From Akkermansiaceae bacterium (GTDB lineage Bacteria > Verrucomicrobiota > Verrucomicrobiia > Verrucomicrobiales > Akkermansiaceae): a stretch of DNA of 16,321 bases. Shown here one piece after another: positions 1-6,877 of the stretch. A program made the translations under genes and the position numbers. The first letter of the stretch is position 1. Each line of letters opens with the position of its first letter. The stretch spans positions 1 to 16,321 of the forward strand of contig JALZVA010000025.1 of assembly GCA_023301335.1 (NCBI GenBank). The letters are read 5' to 3'. Under the pieces are notes generated by a model. The model was not told where the DNA came from and did not search any database. It was given only the letters and a program-made list of their open reading frames with translations.

Positions 1-708
1 CCTGCTCATTTATCTCATTCTTCAGAGCTCATCACAGAGCTCAAGAAATTAGATACTGAGGAAATCGCCTCGCTCATGTCGCTCTCTGAGAAGCTCTCCA
101 CACTCAACCATCACCGCTATCAGGAGTGGAAAAAACCCCACCGTCCATCCGAGAGCTGCCGTCCTTCCCTGTTATGCTTCAAAGGTGATGTTTACCAAGG
201 TCTCGCTGTAGAGAACTGGAATAAATCAGATTTTAACTATGCCCAAAAGCATCTCAGAATTTTATCTGGCCTCTACGGGATTTTACGCCCACTTGATCTC
301 ATGAAAGCTTACCGCTTAGAAATGGGCACTAAATTCCAAAACAAGCGTGGTAAAAACCTCTACGCATTCTGGGGGAGCATCCTCACTGACGCACTGAATG
401 TAGAAATTAAAGGAATGAAGCAAGCCGCTTTCATCAACCTCGCCTCCAACGAATACTTCTCCTCACTACAAGAAAAGGAACTCTCCGCACCAGTCATCAC
501 CCCTATCTTTAAAGACTATAAAAACGATAAATATAAAATCATCTCCTTCTATGCAAAGAAAGCACGCGGCAGCATGGCAGCTTGGATCATTAAAAATAAA
601 ATCAGTTCCCCAGAAGCACTCACTACTTTCACTGAAGAGGGCTACCGCTATGATGCGGAATCAAGCACTGAGACTCAGCTCGTTTTTCTAAGAAAGCCAG
701 AAGCTTAA
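1..708 (+). CDS. yaaA: Peroxide stress protein YaaA (DUF328 family), 5' partial
   Basis: The reading frame is open from the first base and ends at TAA 706-708, giving 235 visible residues. Family members are about 250-260 residues, so roughly the first 25-30 residues lie outside the window; the first in-frame ATG, at 76, is internal. Family landmarks are seen in order: FKGDVYQGL, then HLRILSGLYGILRPLDL, YRLEMGTKF, INLASNEYFSS and KIISFYAKKARG. YaaA is a cytoplasmic DNA-binding protein that limits iron-driven oxidative damage under peroxide stress in E. coli; the same role here is inferred. The stop codon overlaps that of the convergent rsfS gene by four bases. No terminator hairpin with a T-run follows, so transcription may read into the antisense of rsfS. 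Family assignment is very secure. Confidence 0.95.
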   Translation, partial: PAHLSHSSELITELKKLDTEEIASLMSLSEKLSTLNHHRYQEWKKPHRPSESCRPSLLCFKGDVYQGLAVENWNKSDFNYAQKHLRILSGLYGILRPLDLMKAYRLEMGTKFQNKRGKNLYAFWGSILTDALNVEIKGMKQAAFINLASNEYFSSLQEKELSAPVITPIFKDYKNDKYKIISFYAKKARGSMAAWIIKNKISSPEALTTFTEEGYRYDAESSTETQLVFLRKPEA

Positions 709-713
709 GCTTC
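700..713. repeat. 14-bp perfect palindrome over the convergent stop codons
   Basis: GAAGCTTAAGCTTC is its own reverse complement and contains the stop codons of both yaaA (TAA 706-708) and rsfS (TAA, complement of 705-707). It has no loop and no T-run, so it is a poor intrinsic terminator. It may simply follow from two Glu/Ala-Stop ends overlapping. Confidence 0.6.
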
Positions 714-1061
714 CCAAGCCACGTCTTTGGCATCCCCCCAAAGCTCTTCCAGGGCGTAAACATCACGCATTTCCTCGACCATCACGTGGATCATCACATC
801 GACAAAGTCGAGTACCACCCACTTGGCTTCTGAGTTTCCATCAGTGTAGGTAGGCTTCACTCCGTGCTTATCTAGCATCGTAGCAGAAATTTCACGTAAC
901 ACCGCTTTCAAGTGCGGCATAGAATTACCTGAACAGATAATCATGAAGTCGGTTAAGGTAGAAAGTCCTCTGAGATCGAGCACACGAATCTCTTCTGCTT
1001 GGATCTCATCGGCTGCTTTCGCACACGCAATGGCAAGGTTCTCACCGGATAATTCGCTCAT
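705..1061 (-). CDS. rsfS: Ribosomal silencing factor RsfS (Iojap/RsfA family)
   Basis: The 118-residue product has the normal length for RsfS. It binds ribosomal protein L14 (uL14) on the large subunit, blocks subunit joining and slows translation in stationary phase or starvation. Conserved features are the N-terminal helix with AADEIQAEEIRVLDLRGL, the TDFMIICSGNS core, the AVLREI helix and the C-terminal stretch WVVLDFVDVMIHVM followed by YALEELWGD, which matches the family's usual WxLLDxGDxxVHxF...YxLExLW pattern. The start ATG (complement of 1059-1061) is preceded by TTTATAAAAGAGAACTTC and shows no Shine-Dalgarno. TTTGAC followed by TTTATAAAA lies just upstream and may be part of the promoter. 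The tRNA-Ala gene lies upstream on the same strand, so some expression by read-through is possible. Confidence 0.95.
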   Translation of the reverse strand: MSELSGENLAIACAKAADEIQAEEIRVLDLRGLSTLTDFMIICSGNSMPHLKAVLREISATMLDKHGVKPTYTDGNSEAKWVVLDFVDVMIHVMVEEMRDVYALEELWGDAKDVAWEA

Positions 1062-1118
1062 GAAGTTCTCTTTTATAAAGTCAAAAAGAGGCCTCTAAGA
1101 CCCCGTTTTATATACACT

Positions 1119-1194
1119 TGGTGGAGCATAGCGGATTCGAACCGCTGACCCCCTGCATGCCATGCAGGTGCTCTACCAACTGAGCTAATGCCCC
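1119..1194 (-). tRNA. tRNA-Ala, anticodon GGC
   Basis: Reading the minus strand, the gene begins GGGGCAT and ends ATGCTCC, A, CCA, so the CCA tail is encoded. The acceptor stem pairs fully and contains a G3:U70 pair, the main identity element for alanyl-tRNA synthetase. The anticodon stem CCTGC/GCAGG encloses the seven-base loop ATGGCAT, which puts GGC at positions 34-36 and reads GCC/GCU codons. The T arm has the standard GGTTCGAATCC. Length is 76 bases. All arms fold normally, so this is an intact functional tRNA. Confidence 0.97.
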
Positions 1195-1539
1195 GTCCAC
1201 TCAAAGTGTGCTGAGGGAGTTACTCTACGTTTTTAAAGTGAGCAAGACTAAAATCATCTATTCATTCGAAATTAAGACTCACCCCATCTTATATTCAGAA
1301 AAGCAACTCCAAAAAACGTCCGCTTCCACACAAACATACAATTTAAAGTTACCATGAATCCCATACATAGCAGTCAAAAGTAAACCACAACATACTCAAA
1401 ACAAAACAATTACACATACTTAATAAAACTTAACATCTTTAAAAATCCCTTATCCTCAAGTGCCTTTTTTTATTTTTAAAATTACTTATTGCCACACTTA
1501 AAGATTATGCCATGCTACCGATGCTTTAAATACTTCCAC
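1195..1539. other. AT-rich intergenic region between tRNA-Ala and the kinase gene
   Basis: About 345 bases without a convincing gene. The left part must hold the minus-strand tRNA promoter; its upstream sequence includes CTTGCTCACTTTAAAAACG. The right part is strongly A/T-rich with T-runs near 1467-1477 and leads into the kinase gene. In-frame codons from ATG 1489 to 1539 could extend the kinase by 17 residues, but the encoded sequence is not kinase-like. I see no hairpin followed by a T-run and no riboswitch. Confidence 0.6.
1485..1494 (+). promoter_or_regulatory. CTTATTGCCA element upstream of the kinase gene
   Basis: The exact ten bases CTTATTGCCA also occur upstream of the next gene (3880-3889). 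Here they are followed by CACTTAAAGATT, and at the other site by AGCCTACAAATCTT. The element ends 45 bases before the chosen kinase start. A shared promoter element is the simplest reading, but two copies in A/T-rich DNA are weak evidence. Confidence 0.25.
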
Positions 1540-3846
1540 ATGAGTTCAGATAGATACGAAATACGAGGAAAAATAGGACAGGGTGGCGTTGGTGCCGTAT
1601 ACCGTGCTTATGACACACAACTTCGCAGAGAAGTTGCCATGAAACGAGTCCTGCAAGACAGCGAGTTAAACGCTGAAGACGCTACGGCTAACCTACTTAA
1701 GGAAGCTACTGCGCTTTCTTCCGTTCAGCACCCGCACATTGTGACGGTCTATGATGCAGGCATCGATGAAGAAGGTCCTTATGTAGTCATGGAGCTTATT
1801 AATGGTAAAACGCTCGACGAAATGGTCGAACGTGGCACCCTTACTTTTGAAGACTTTAAAGAAGTTGCTCTTCAATCGCAGGAAGCAATGATCGCTGCAC
1901 AAGACCTCGACCTCGTTCACCGTGATTTAAAACCATCTAACGTTATGGTTTCTTGGTTACCTTCAGGAAGGTTCCAAGTGAAAATCGTAGATTTCGGTCT
2001 CGCTAAATTTTCCGCTAAGCCATCTCTCCAAACTATTGACCACGGTGACGCGGTATTTGGTTCTATTTTCTTTATGGCACCTGAGCAGTTCGAAAGAACT
2101 CCATTAGATCGCCGCACCGATATGTATTCACTAGGAGCTATGTATTACTATGCTCTTTCAGGTGAGTACCCGTTTAATGGAGATACAGCTCCTCAAGTTA
2201 TGGCTGCGCACCTTCAAAATAAGGTCACACCACTGATCGAAGTGCGTCCAGACCTTCCACCTTGGCTCTGTGACTGGGTCATGTGGCACATCCGTAGAGA
2301 TATGGATGACCGTCCTGAGTCTGCACGTGCAGCTCTCGAACATTTCCTTGCGCATGACTCCGTGCACACTTTTGGAGTGACCGCTTCACAGCCTTTAGCC
2401 GCCACAGCACCAGGCGCGGGGCAGCCAGTTGTCTCTCCAAATGGGCAGATTAACCCACACACAGCCGCACAACAAAGTGCCGCTCAAGCAATTGCTTCTG
2501 GTGCACTAGTCGCAAATTCTGCCACTACAAATCTAGCAACAGGTGCAGCCGCTACAACGAATCTAGCAACAGGTGCAGCCGCTACAACGAATCTAGCCAC
2601 ACCAGCGCCTGCCACTACACCAGCGCCTGCCACTACACCAGCGCCTGCCTCCACTGCTGCCGCACCAGCCCAAGAAGCTGCTCCCACCCCTGGAGTAATG
2701 CTCCCAGCTAAAAGGCCAAAGTTCAATCCAGTCATCATCATTGTTGCGATCGTCCTACTTGCTCTTATTATCATGCTCTCGATTATGTTAGCAACCGGTA
2801 ATAAAGAAACTAAGACTCAAAATATCTATGAAGGATATGCTGAAATGGTAAAACCTAAAGATCCTTTTCATAAAGTAGCAGTAGCAAAAGATCATATTAA
2901 CTCCATCCTTGAAGGTTTTTCAAAACATGAAGTGAACGCCTCAGAAGCTTGCGAAATCATCCTCCTGCAAGCAAAGTCAGATAAAGGCGATTACGATCCT
3001 GATGAAACGATGGCTAAATTCGCCACCCGAGATGCCGTCATGGACGAGTTTAAACGGCAACGGTTATTTACCCATATTCTAAAAATCAGAGCTGAAATTG
3101 CCGAAGGTCGCACTTCGGCCTTTTCATTTATAACAAAGTGGATTTCAGAAAATCCTGACCACGAATCAGCACTTGCCGCACTCGACTCTCTTCAATTCCA
3201 CGCAGATGCCAAACACGATTTTTTAGCGCTCCTTCCATCCGTAACTACTTCTACTAACAAAGCTTTTCTCACAGGGGCTGAAAAAACACTCAAATCTATT
3301 ATTCTTAGAACTGAAAATAAGAAACCTCTCACCAACGAACTCGTAAAAGCCCACAAATCCAGTAAAAATGAAGACAATAAACAGCTTTGTATTAACTTAC
3401 TTTCCGCAACTGGCGAAAAAGGTGCAATCCCACTAATCACCAAAGCTTTAAATAGCGGCAACGCCACAACTCTACTGCAAACTTCTATCGCGCTTAAAAA
3501 TTGGCCTAACAAATCACTTATCCAGCCCCTTACAAAGACCATCAAAAATATCCCTGACGATAAGGATTTAGGCTCTAAGCTTCGTAATCAAGGTGTCGAA
3601 ACGCTTGCTCACATGCTCTATCAGACTAAATTAAACGGTGGGGAAATTTCCCCAGCAGACTGGACCTCTGTTATTAATGTTGCAAAATCTGATAACGAGT
3701 ATTCAAAAATTTTAGGCGTCCTTGCCAACATTCCTGAAGCCTGGGTTCCAGCCATCTTAAAAAACATTAAGCCAAAATTTAAAAATCCTAGCCTTAGATC
3801 TCGTGTAAATAGCGCTATTTCAAGGATTCAAAAGGAACTTAAGTAG
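1540..3846 (+). CDS. Membrane-anchored PknB-like serine/threonine protein kinase with HEAT-like C-terminal region
   Basis: The product is 768 residues from ATG 1540. The longer start at ATG 1489 is less likely, because the kinase fold normally opens with a RYEIRGKIGQGG-type strand, found here at residues 5-16. Catalytic elements are complete: glycine loop GQGGVG (13-18), VAMK lysine (K35), HRDLKPSN with D129, DFG with D151, and APE (180-182). The kinase domain ends near residue 270. An Ala/Thr/Pro-rich linker with internal repeats (about 328-375) leads to one hydrophobic span (about 398-420). The remaining 340 or so residues are helical and HEAT-like (for example around GEKGAIPLITKAL) and should face the periplasm. 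Kinases of this type phosphorylate Ser/Thr on cytoplasmic partners; the target and stimulus are unknown. No phosphatase or FHA gene is adjacent. The gene is followed 76 bases later by a TIGR04073-like gene. Confidence 0.93.
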   Translation: MSSDRYEIRGKIGQGGVGAVYRAYDTQLRREVAMKRVLQDSELNAEDATANLLKEATALSSVQHPHIVTVYDAGIDEEGPYVVMELINGKTLDEMVERGTLTFEDFKEVALQSQEAMIAAQDLDLVHRDLKPSNVMVSWLPSGRFQVKIVDFGLAKFSAKPSLQTIDHGDAVFGSIFFMAPEQFERTPLDRRTDMYSLGAMYYYALSGEYPFNGDTAPQVMAAHLQNKVTPLIEVRPDLPPWLCDWVMWHIRRDMDDRPESARAALEHFLAHDSVHTFGVTASQPLAATAPGAGQPVVSPNGQINPHTAAQQSAAQAIASGALVANSATTNLATGAAATTNLATGAAATTNLATPAPATTPAPATTPAPASTAAAPAQEAAPTPGVMLPAKRPKFNPVIIIVAIVLLALIIMLSIMLATGNKETKTQNIYEGYAEMVKPKDPFHKVAVAKDHINSILEGFSKHEVNASEACEIILLQAKSDKGDYDPDETMAKFATRDAVMDEFKRQRLFTHILKIRAEIAEGRTSAFSFITKWISENPDHESALAALDSLQFHADAKHDFLALLPSVTTSTNKAFLTGAEKTLKSIILRTENKKPLTNELVKAHKSSKNEDNKQLCINLLSATGEKGAIPLITKALNSGNATTLLQTSIALKNWPNKSLIQPLTKTIKNIPDDKDLGSKLRNQGVETLAHMLYQTKLNGGEISPADWTSVINVAKSDNEYSKILGVLANIPEAWVPAILKNIKPKFKNPSLRSRVNSAISRIQKELK
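2521..2600 (+). repeat. 30-bp in-frame tandem repeat in the kinase linker
   Basis: Two full copies and about two thirds of a third copy of a 30-base unit begin at 2521, 2551 and 2581. Each carries ATCTAGC and encodes a unit of the form ATTNLATGAA. The first copy differs slightly (GCCACTACAA for GCTACAACGA). The period is a multiple of three, so copy-number change would lengthen or shorten the linker without breaking the frame. Confidence 0.85.
2601..2654 (+). repeat. 18-bp in-frame tandem repeat in the kinase linker
   Basis: Three copies of an 18-base unit start at 2601, 2619 and 2637: two are identical (ACCAGCGCCTGCCACTAC) and the third diverges at its end. They encode PAPATT, PAPATT, PAPAST. 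The block directly follows the 30-bp repeat, so two unrelated repeat families sit side by side between the kinase domain and the membrane span. Confidence 0.85.
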
Positions 3847-3879
3847 AAAAATTCAATTATTTATACATTTCTTAACTTT

Positions 3880-3889
3880 CTTATTGCCA
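3880..3889 (+). promoter_or_regulatory. CTTATTGCCA element upstream of the TIGR04073-like gene
   Basis: This is the second exact copy of the ten-base word found upstream of the kinase gene. It is followed by AGCCTACAAAT and ends 33 bases before ATG 3923. It supports a separate promoter for this small gene rather than read-through only. Confidence 0.25.
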
Positions 3890-3922
3890 AGCCTACAAAT
3901 CTTCACACATACTCCATCTAAC

Positions 3923-4351
3923 ATGAAAAAAGTTTTTACTATATCGTTCGCATTAGTAGCAACTGCAGTTACTGCATACGCTGACATCCAAGCTCCACCA
4001 TCAACTAAATACACGTCTAACCGTAAACTCGGTAGAGCTGTAGCTAACATTCTTTACGCTTCTGTTGAGATCCCTGAATCTATTGCTCGTGTATCTCGTA
4101 GAGATGGTAGCAAAGCAGGCTGGTCACACGGTGTTGTTACAGGTGTGAGCAAAGCTTATAAGCGTTTTGGATACGGCTGGTATGAACTTATTACTTTCCG
4201 CTGCCCTACTTACAAAGGCACATTTAAGCCACCTTACGAAAAATGTGGTGCTGACGCTCGCATCGAAATGGATCCTTACAGCGGTTTCAGTGAATTCCCA
4301 CCAGAACTTGGTGCTGATAACTTCTACTTCACACGTACTCAGGACTTTTAG
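3923..4351 (+). CDS. Small exported protein, exosortase-associated TIGR04073-like family
   Basis: The product is 142 residues from ATG 3923, which opens MKKVFTISFALVATAVTAYA, a clear Sec signal peptide with likely cleavage after AYA (residue 20). The alternative start at 3884 would put 13 unrelated residues before this signal and was rejected. The mature part has the pattern I associate with TIGR04073: RKLGRAVANILYASVEIPES, then a central GVVTGVSKAYKRFGYGWYE, a FRCPTYKGTFKPPYE stretch, and a C-terminal FPPELGADNFYF. This family is found mainly in Verrucomicrobiota and related genomes with exosortase/PEP-CTERM systems; its function is unknown. The PEP-CTERM gene at 14639 shows that this genome also makes exosortase substrates. 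A strong terminator follows 22 bases after the stop, so this gene closes its transcription unit. Confidence 0.8.
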   Translation: MKKVFTISFALVATAVTAYADIQAPPSTKYTSNRKLGRAVANILYASVEIPESIARVSRRDGSKAGWSHGVVTGVSKAYKRFGYGWYELITFRCPTYKGTFKPPYEKCGADARIEMDPYSGFSEFPPELGADNFYFTRTQDF

Positions 4352-4373
4352 GCCTAAGTAACAACTTTTTATT

Positions 4374-4404
4374 AAAAGCATTCTCTAAGGAGAATGCTTT
4401 TTTT
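4374..4404 (+). terminator. Intrinsic terminator after the TIGR04073-like gene
   Basis: A perfect 12-bp stem pairs AAAAGCATTCTC (4374-4385) with GAGAATGCTTTT (4390-4401) around a TAAG loop and runs into seven T residues (4398-4404). The A-run on the 5' side pairs with the T-run, so the hairpin could work in both directions. It extends to 11 bases before the next gene's ATG, which means that gene must start transcription inside or just after the hairpin, or depend on read-through. Confidence 0.88.
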
Positions 4405-4414
4405 GTCTCACCGT

Positions 4415-5401
4415 ATGTCAGAAAATCTACACCTCAGTATCCTAGAATATGGCGATCCATTAAACGTGGTTCAGAGCTCAGTATCCCGTGCTCCACACTC
4501 CGCTACAGCCACTATCGAAGTGCGTATTGATGCTGCTCCTATTAATCCTGCAGACATCAACCTTATTCAGGGAACCTATGGGGTAAAGCCTCCCCTACCT
4601 TGTTCACTAGGCTTAGAAGGCTCCGGGACTATCCTAGCTTCACCTCATATCGATTTTCCCGAAGGAGCTCAGGTTGTTTTTCTTAAACGTGTCGGATCTT
4701 GGTCTGAAAAAGTATTCGTCTCCCCAGACGACCTCCTCGTTTTAAACGCTCCTATTGATCCTTTACAAGCCTCCATGCTAAAAGTGAACCCTATGACAGC
4801 ATGGAGACTCTTAAAAGGCTTCAGCACCCTCCAGCAAGGTGATTATGTCATTCAAAATGCAGCCAACTCAGGTGTAGGCCAATGCGTCATCCAGATTGCT
4901 AAGCTTCTCGGACTCCGCACCATCAATTTAGTAAGAAGAGAAGAGCTGTTCCCCATACTCAACGACGCAGGTGCTGATCACGTTTTTTTAGATCACTCAG
5001 ATTCCGTTAATCAGATTAAAGCACTCACGGGAGAGGACCTTGCCCCAAAACTTGCCTTTAATGCCGTGGGAGGCGACAGTGCCCTCCGGCTCATGGATTG
5101 CCTAGCTCCTCAAGGAAAACACATCACTTATGGAGCTATGAGTAAGCGCAGTCTCAAAGTACCTAATAAATTTCTTATTTTTAAGCGGATCAGCCTCCAC
5201 GGGTTATGGATCACAGAAGATCTGAAGGAGCTCCCAAAAAGCACCATAGAGTCCAGCTATCAGCAGCTTGCAGAATGGATTCGACAGGGCAAACTAATCC
5301 AGCCGATCGAGGCCGTCTATCCACTTAAAGAATACAAAGACGCTCTTGAGCACCATCTACAAGCTCATAAAAATGGGAAGATTCTCTTTCAACCCGCTTA
5401 A
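4415..5401 (+). CDS. MECR/Etr1-type 2-enoyl thioester reductase (zinc-free MDR family)
   Basis: The product is 328 residues from ATG 4415; an in-frame ATG at 4394 lies inside the terminator stem and is unlikely. It belongs to the medium-chain dehydrogenase/reductase superfamily and closely resembles mitochondrial trans-2-enoyl-CoA/ACP reductase. Matching motifs are ADINLIQGTYG with the likely catalytic tyrosine Y55, NPMTAWRLL, VIQNAANSGVGQ (NADPH-binding glycine-rich loop), LGLRTINLVR, FNAVGGDSA, YGAMSK and LIFKRISLHGLW. No zinc-binding cysteine cluster is visible, as expected for this subgroup. The reaction would be NADPH-dependent reduction of trans-2-enoyl thioesters in fatty acid synthesis. 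A general quinone oxidoreductase is the alternative, but the QGTYG and NSGVGQ motifs favour MECR. It converges with prmA across a 53-bp gap. Confidence 0.85.
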   Translation: MSENLHLSILEYGDPLNVVQSSVSRAPHSATATIEVRIDAAPINPADINLIQGTYGVKPPLPCSLGLEGSGTILASPHIDFPEGAQVVFLKRVGSWSEKVFVSPDDLLVLNAPIDPLQASMLKVNPMTAWRLLKGFSTLQQGDYVIQNAANSGVGQCVIQIAKLLGLRTINLVRREELFPILNDAGADHVFLDHSDSVNQIKALTGEDLAPKLAFNAVGGDSALRLMDCLAPQGKHITYGAMSKRSLKVPNKFLIFKRISLHGLWITEDLKELPKSTIESSYQQLAEWIRQGKLIQPIEAVYPLKEYKDALEHHLQAHKNGKILFQPA

Positions 5402-5454
5402 ATCATTCCGCTCCCAGTGTGTGCTAAAACAGCAATAATTTTCGTGCAGGCTAC

Positions 5455-6291
5455 TTAGCTTTTTTTAGCTCTAGCAGTCACCCACTTCCCCTTCTTAACG
5501 ACCTTAGAAAAGACTAGCCCATGCTGCTCTCCCACTTCTCGTGTTTCCTCCCATTGCTCTGCTAGGATTCCAGAAACTACGAGTTCAGCGTCTTTCGCCA
5601 TACTTTTAACGATTGTTGGAAAAGCTTTCTGTAAGATTGTCGAAAACATATTCGCCACGACTACAGGCCAAGTGCGCTTAGGTTTCCACTCAAGCACATC
5701 TTGCTCTTTCACTAGGATATTATCCACCTGATTTAGCACCAAGTTATCCTTCGAGACTTTCACCGCCTGAGGGTCAAAGTCATGCGCCTCACATGCGGAC
5801 GCTCCTAAGAGCCTCGCTGCGATAGCAAGAATTGCCGTTCCACAGCCCAGATCTAGCATCTCCCAGTCTCCTTCTTGTTCACCTGCTATATCCACAAGTA
5901 ACCTGAGACAGGTCGATGTCGTGGCATGGTCTCCTGTGCCGAATGCCATCTCTGCAGGCATTTTTATAATATGCCGTTTAGGGAATTTTTTAACAAGCTG
6001 ATCAAGTTCTTCACCATCTCTATCTTGAGACACAATGAGAGCATCTCTAATCTTAATTGGTGGTCGCTTTGTCTCTGCCATCGCTACCCAATTCTGCATC
6101 TTTAGCACCCTTACCGAGCCTCCAAACTGTTTTTGGATCGCTACTGCCTCTTTCTCCGAAGGGCAGTAGACCTCTACACGTAGGGACTTCCCTGTGCTTA
6201 ATTCAGAAATGACCGCATTAGGATTCCCGTAGAATCTTTCCTCCCACGCGTCGTGCCATTTTTTCGAAGATAATTTAGACCATAGCCACAT
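5455..6291 (-). CDS. prmA: Ribosomal protein L11 methyltransferase PrmA
   Basis: The 278-residue product is close to the usual length of PrmA, about 290. It transfers methyl groups from S-adenosylmethionine to ribosomal protein L11 (uL11) in the cytoplasm. Visible motifs are the FGTGDHATTSTCLRLL segment typical of the family, the SAM-binding LDLGCGTAILAIAA (motif I), the acidic HDFDPQAV (motif II), VVVANMFSTIL (where the family usually has ANIL) and VVSGILAEQWE near the C-terminus. The N-terminal 90 or so residues are the less conserved substrate-recognition domain. The ANMF in place of ANIL is a mild variation. The start ATG (complement of 6289-6291) is preceded by TTATAGGGAAAGC, the only start in the window with a plausible AGGG ribosome-binding site. 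rnpB lies immediately upstream on the same strand. Confidence 0.93.
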   Translation of the reverse strand: MWLWSKLSSKKWHDAWEERFYGNPNAVISELSTGKSLRVEVYCPSEKEAVAIQKQFGGSVRVLKMQNWVAMAETKRPPIKIRDALIVSQDRDGEELDQLVKKFPKRHIIKMPAEMAFGTGDHATTSTCLRLLVDIAGEQEGDWEMLDLGCGTAILAIAARLLGASACEAHDFDPQAVKVSKDNLVLNQVDNILVKEQDVLEWKPKRTWPVVVANMFSTILQKAFPTIVKSMAKDAELVVSGILAEQWEETREVGEQHGLVFSKVVKKGKWVTARAKKS

Positions 6292-6332
6292 GCTTTCCCT
6301 ATAAGGGGATTACTCTAAAAATAAAAGAAAAA

Positions 6333-6723
6333 AGCCGCTCTCCTGTAAGCCAGATTCTGTCCATCCCGTCTAACACGGGACTGTGTGATCATTTGTCTCA
6401 CCCCGAAGGGGCCTCACTGCTGCGAGGTGCGACTATTACCCGGAGATTCTAATCGGGCGGGCTGCCCTTCTCCTGTTATGTCTTGCATCACGCGGGGTTT
6501 ACCAAGCCTCCTTTGTCACCTCCGGAGCGGTGGGCTCTTACCCCACCTTTTCACCCTTACCTCGTCACCTGCAAGCAAGCTTCTCGGCGGTTTATTTTCT
6601 GCGGCACTATCCGTCCTAATAGCTTATACTATCAGTCCCTCCCTTTCAAGAGGCACGCTGCCCTGTGATGTCCGGACTTTCCTCGACCAAGCAAGCTTGA
6701 CCGCGATCACCCGGAGAGCGGAC
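6333..6723 (-). ncRNA. rnpB: RNase P RNA, bacterial type A
   Basis: This is the catalytic RNA that removes 5' leaders from tRNA precursors. Reading the minus strand, the universally conserved GAGGAAAGTCCGGAC lies at 6670-6684, GCAGAAAATAAACCGCC follows near 6590-6606, GCTTGGTAAACCCC lies at about 6494-6508, and the 3' segment AGAATCTGGCTTACAG lies at about 6343-6358. The ends close as helix P1, pairing CCGCTCTCC (about 6713-6721) with GGAGAGCGG (about 6334-6342). Six T residues follow P1 on the transcript strand (6328-6333), so P1 may also act as the terminator hairpin. A TAGTAT -10-like box (about 6739-6744) would start the RNA near 6731. Length of about 390 is normal for type A. Open reading frames over this region are spurious. 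Confidence 0.95.
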
Positions 6724-6814
6724 GACCTTCTTCTTCCTATACTACTAAAAAATCAAGCCATTTTAAACAATTTCATCACCTTGTCACTGGACAGAGAGAA
6801 TAAAACGCTTATTA

Positions 6815-6834
6815 GTTCTTCTGAGTATGAACTG
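6815..6834. promoter_or_regulatory. Possible operator: imperfect inverted repeats between rnpB and the importer
   Basis: The divergent gap between rnpB and the binding-protein gene contains AGTTC, ten bases, then GAACT (about 6814-6833), and further left TGTC-ACTG-GACA (6782-6793). Either could be a regulator site, but both arms are short. I see no clear Pho box (paired CTGTCAT direct repeats). Confidence 0.2.
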
Positions 6835-6877
6835 ACTCGCTTTTAGAGCCAGAAACTCATCAATAGCTAGCAAAACT

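Noticed and set aside
1489..1539. Longer N-terminus for the kinase starting at ATG 1489
   Set aside because: The 17 added residues are Cys/Lys/Phe-rich with no relation to kinases, and the usual kinase opening begins just after ATG 1540.
2484..2774. 96-residue minus-strand frame rich in Ala, Val and Gly
   Set aside because: It is the mirror image of the tandem repeats in the kinase linker; its apparent repeats (VVAAAPVARF) come from the repeat DNA on the other strand.
3106..3125. Hairpin-like GAAGGTCGCACTTCGGCCTTT in the kinase gene
   Set aside because: It lies within coding sequence in the middle of a conserved open frame, and the pairing is imperfect.
5420..5441. Possible terminator between the reductase and prmA (TGCT-AAAAC-AGCA followed by ATAATTTT)
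   Set aside because: The stem is only four base pairs and the T-run is short and interrupted, too weak to call.
6385..6846. 153-residue open frame on the plus strand
   Set aside because: It lies almost wholly on the antisense of rnpB, whose conserved RNA elements are unmistakable. The translation has no recognisable domain.
6770..6877. Pho box or riboswitch upstream of the importer
   Set aside because: No paired CTGTCAT-type direct repeats and no recognisable riboswitch core are present; only short inverted repeats remain.
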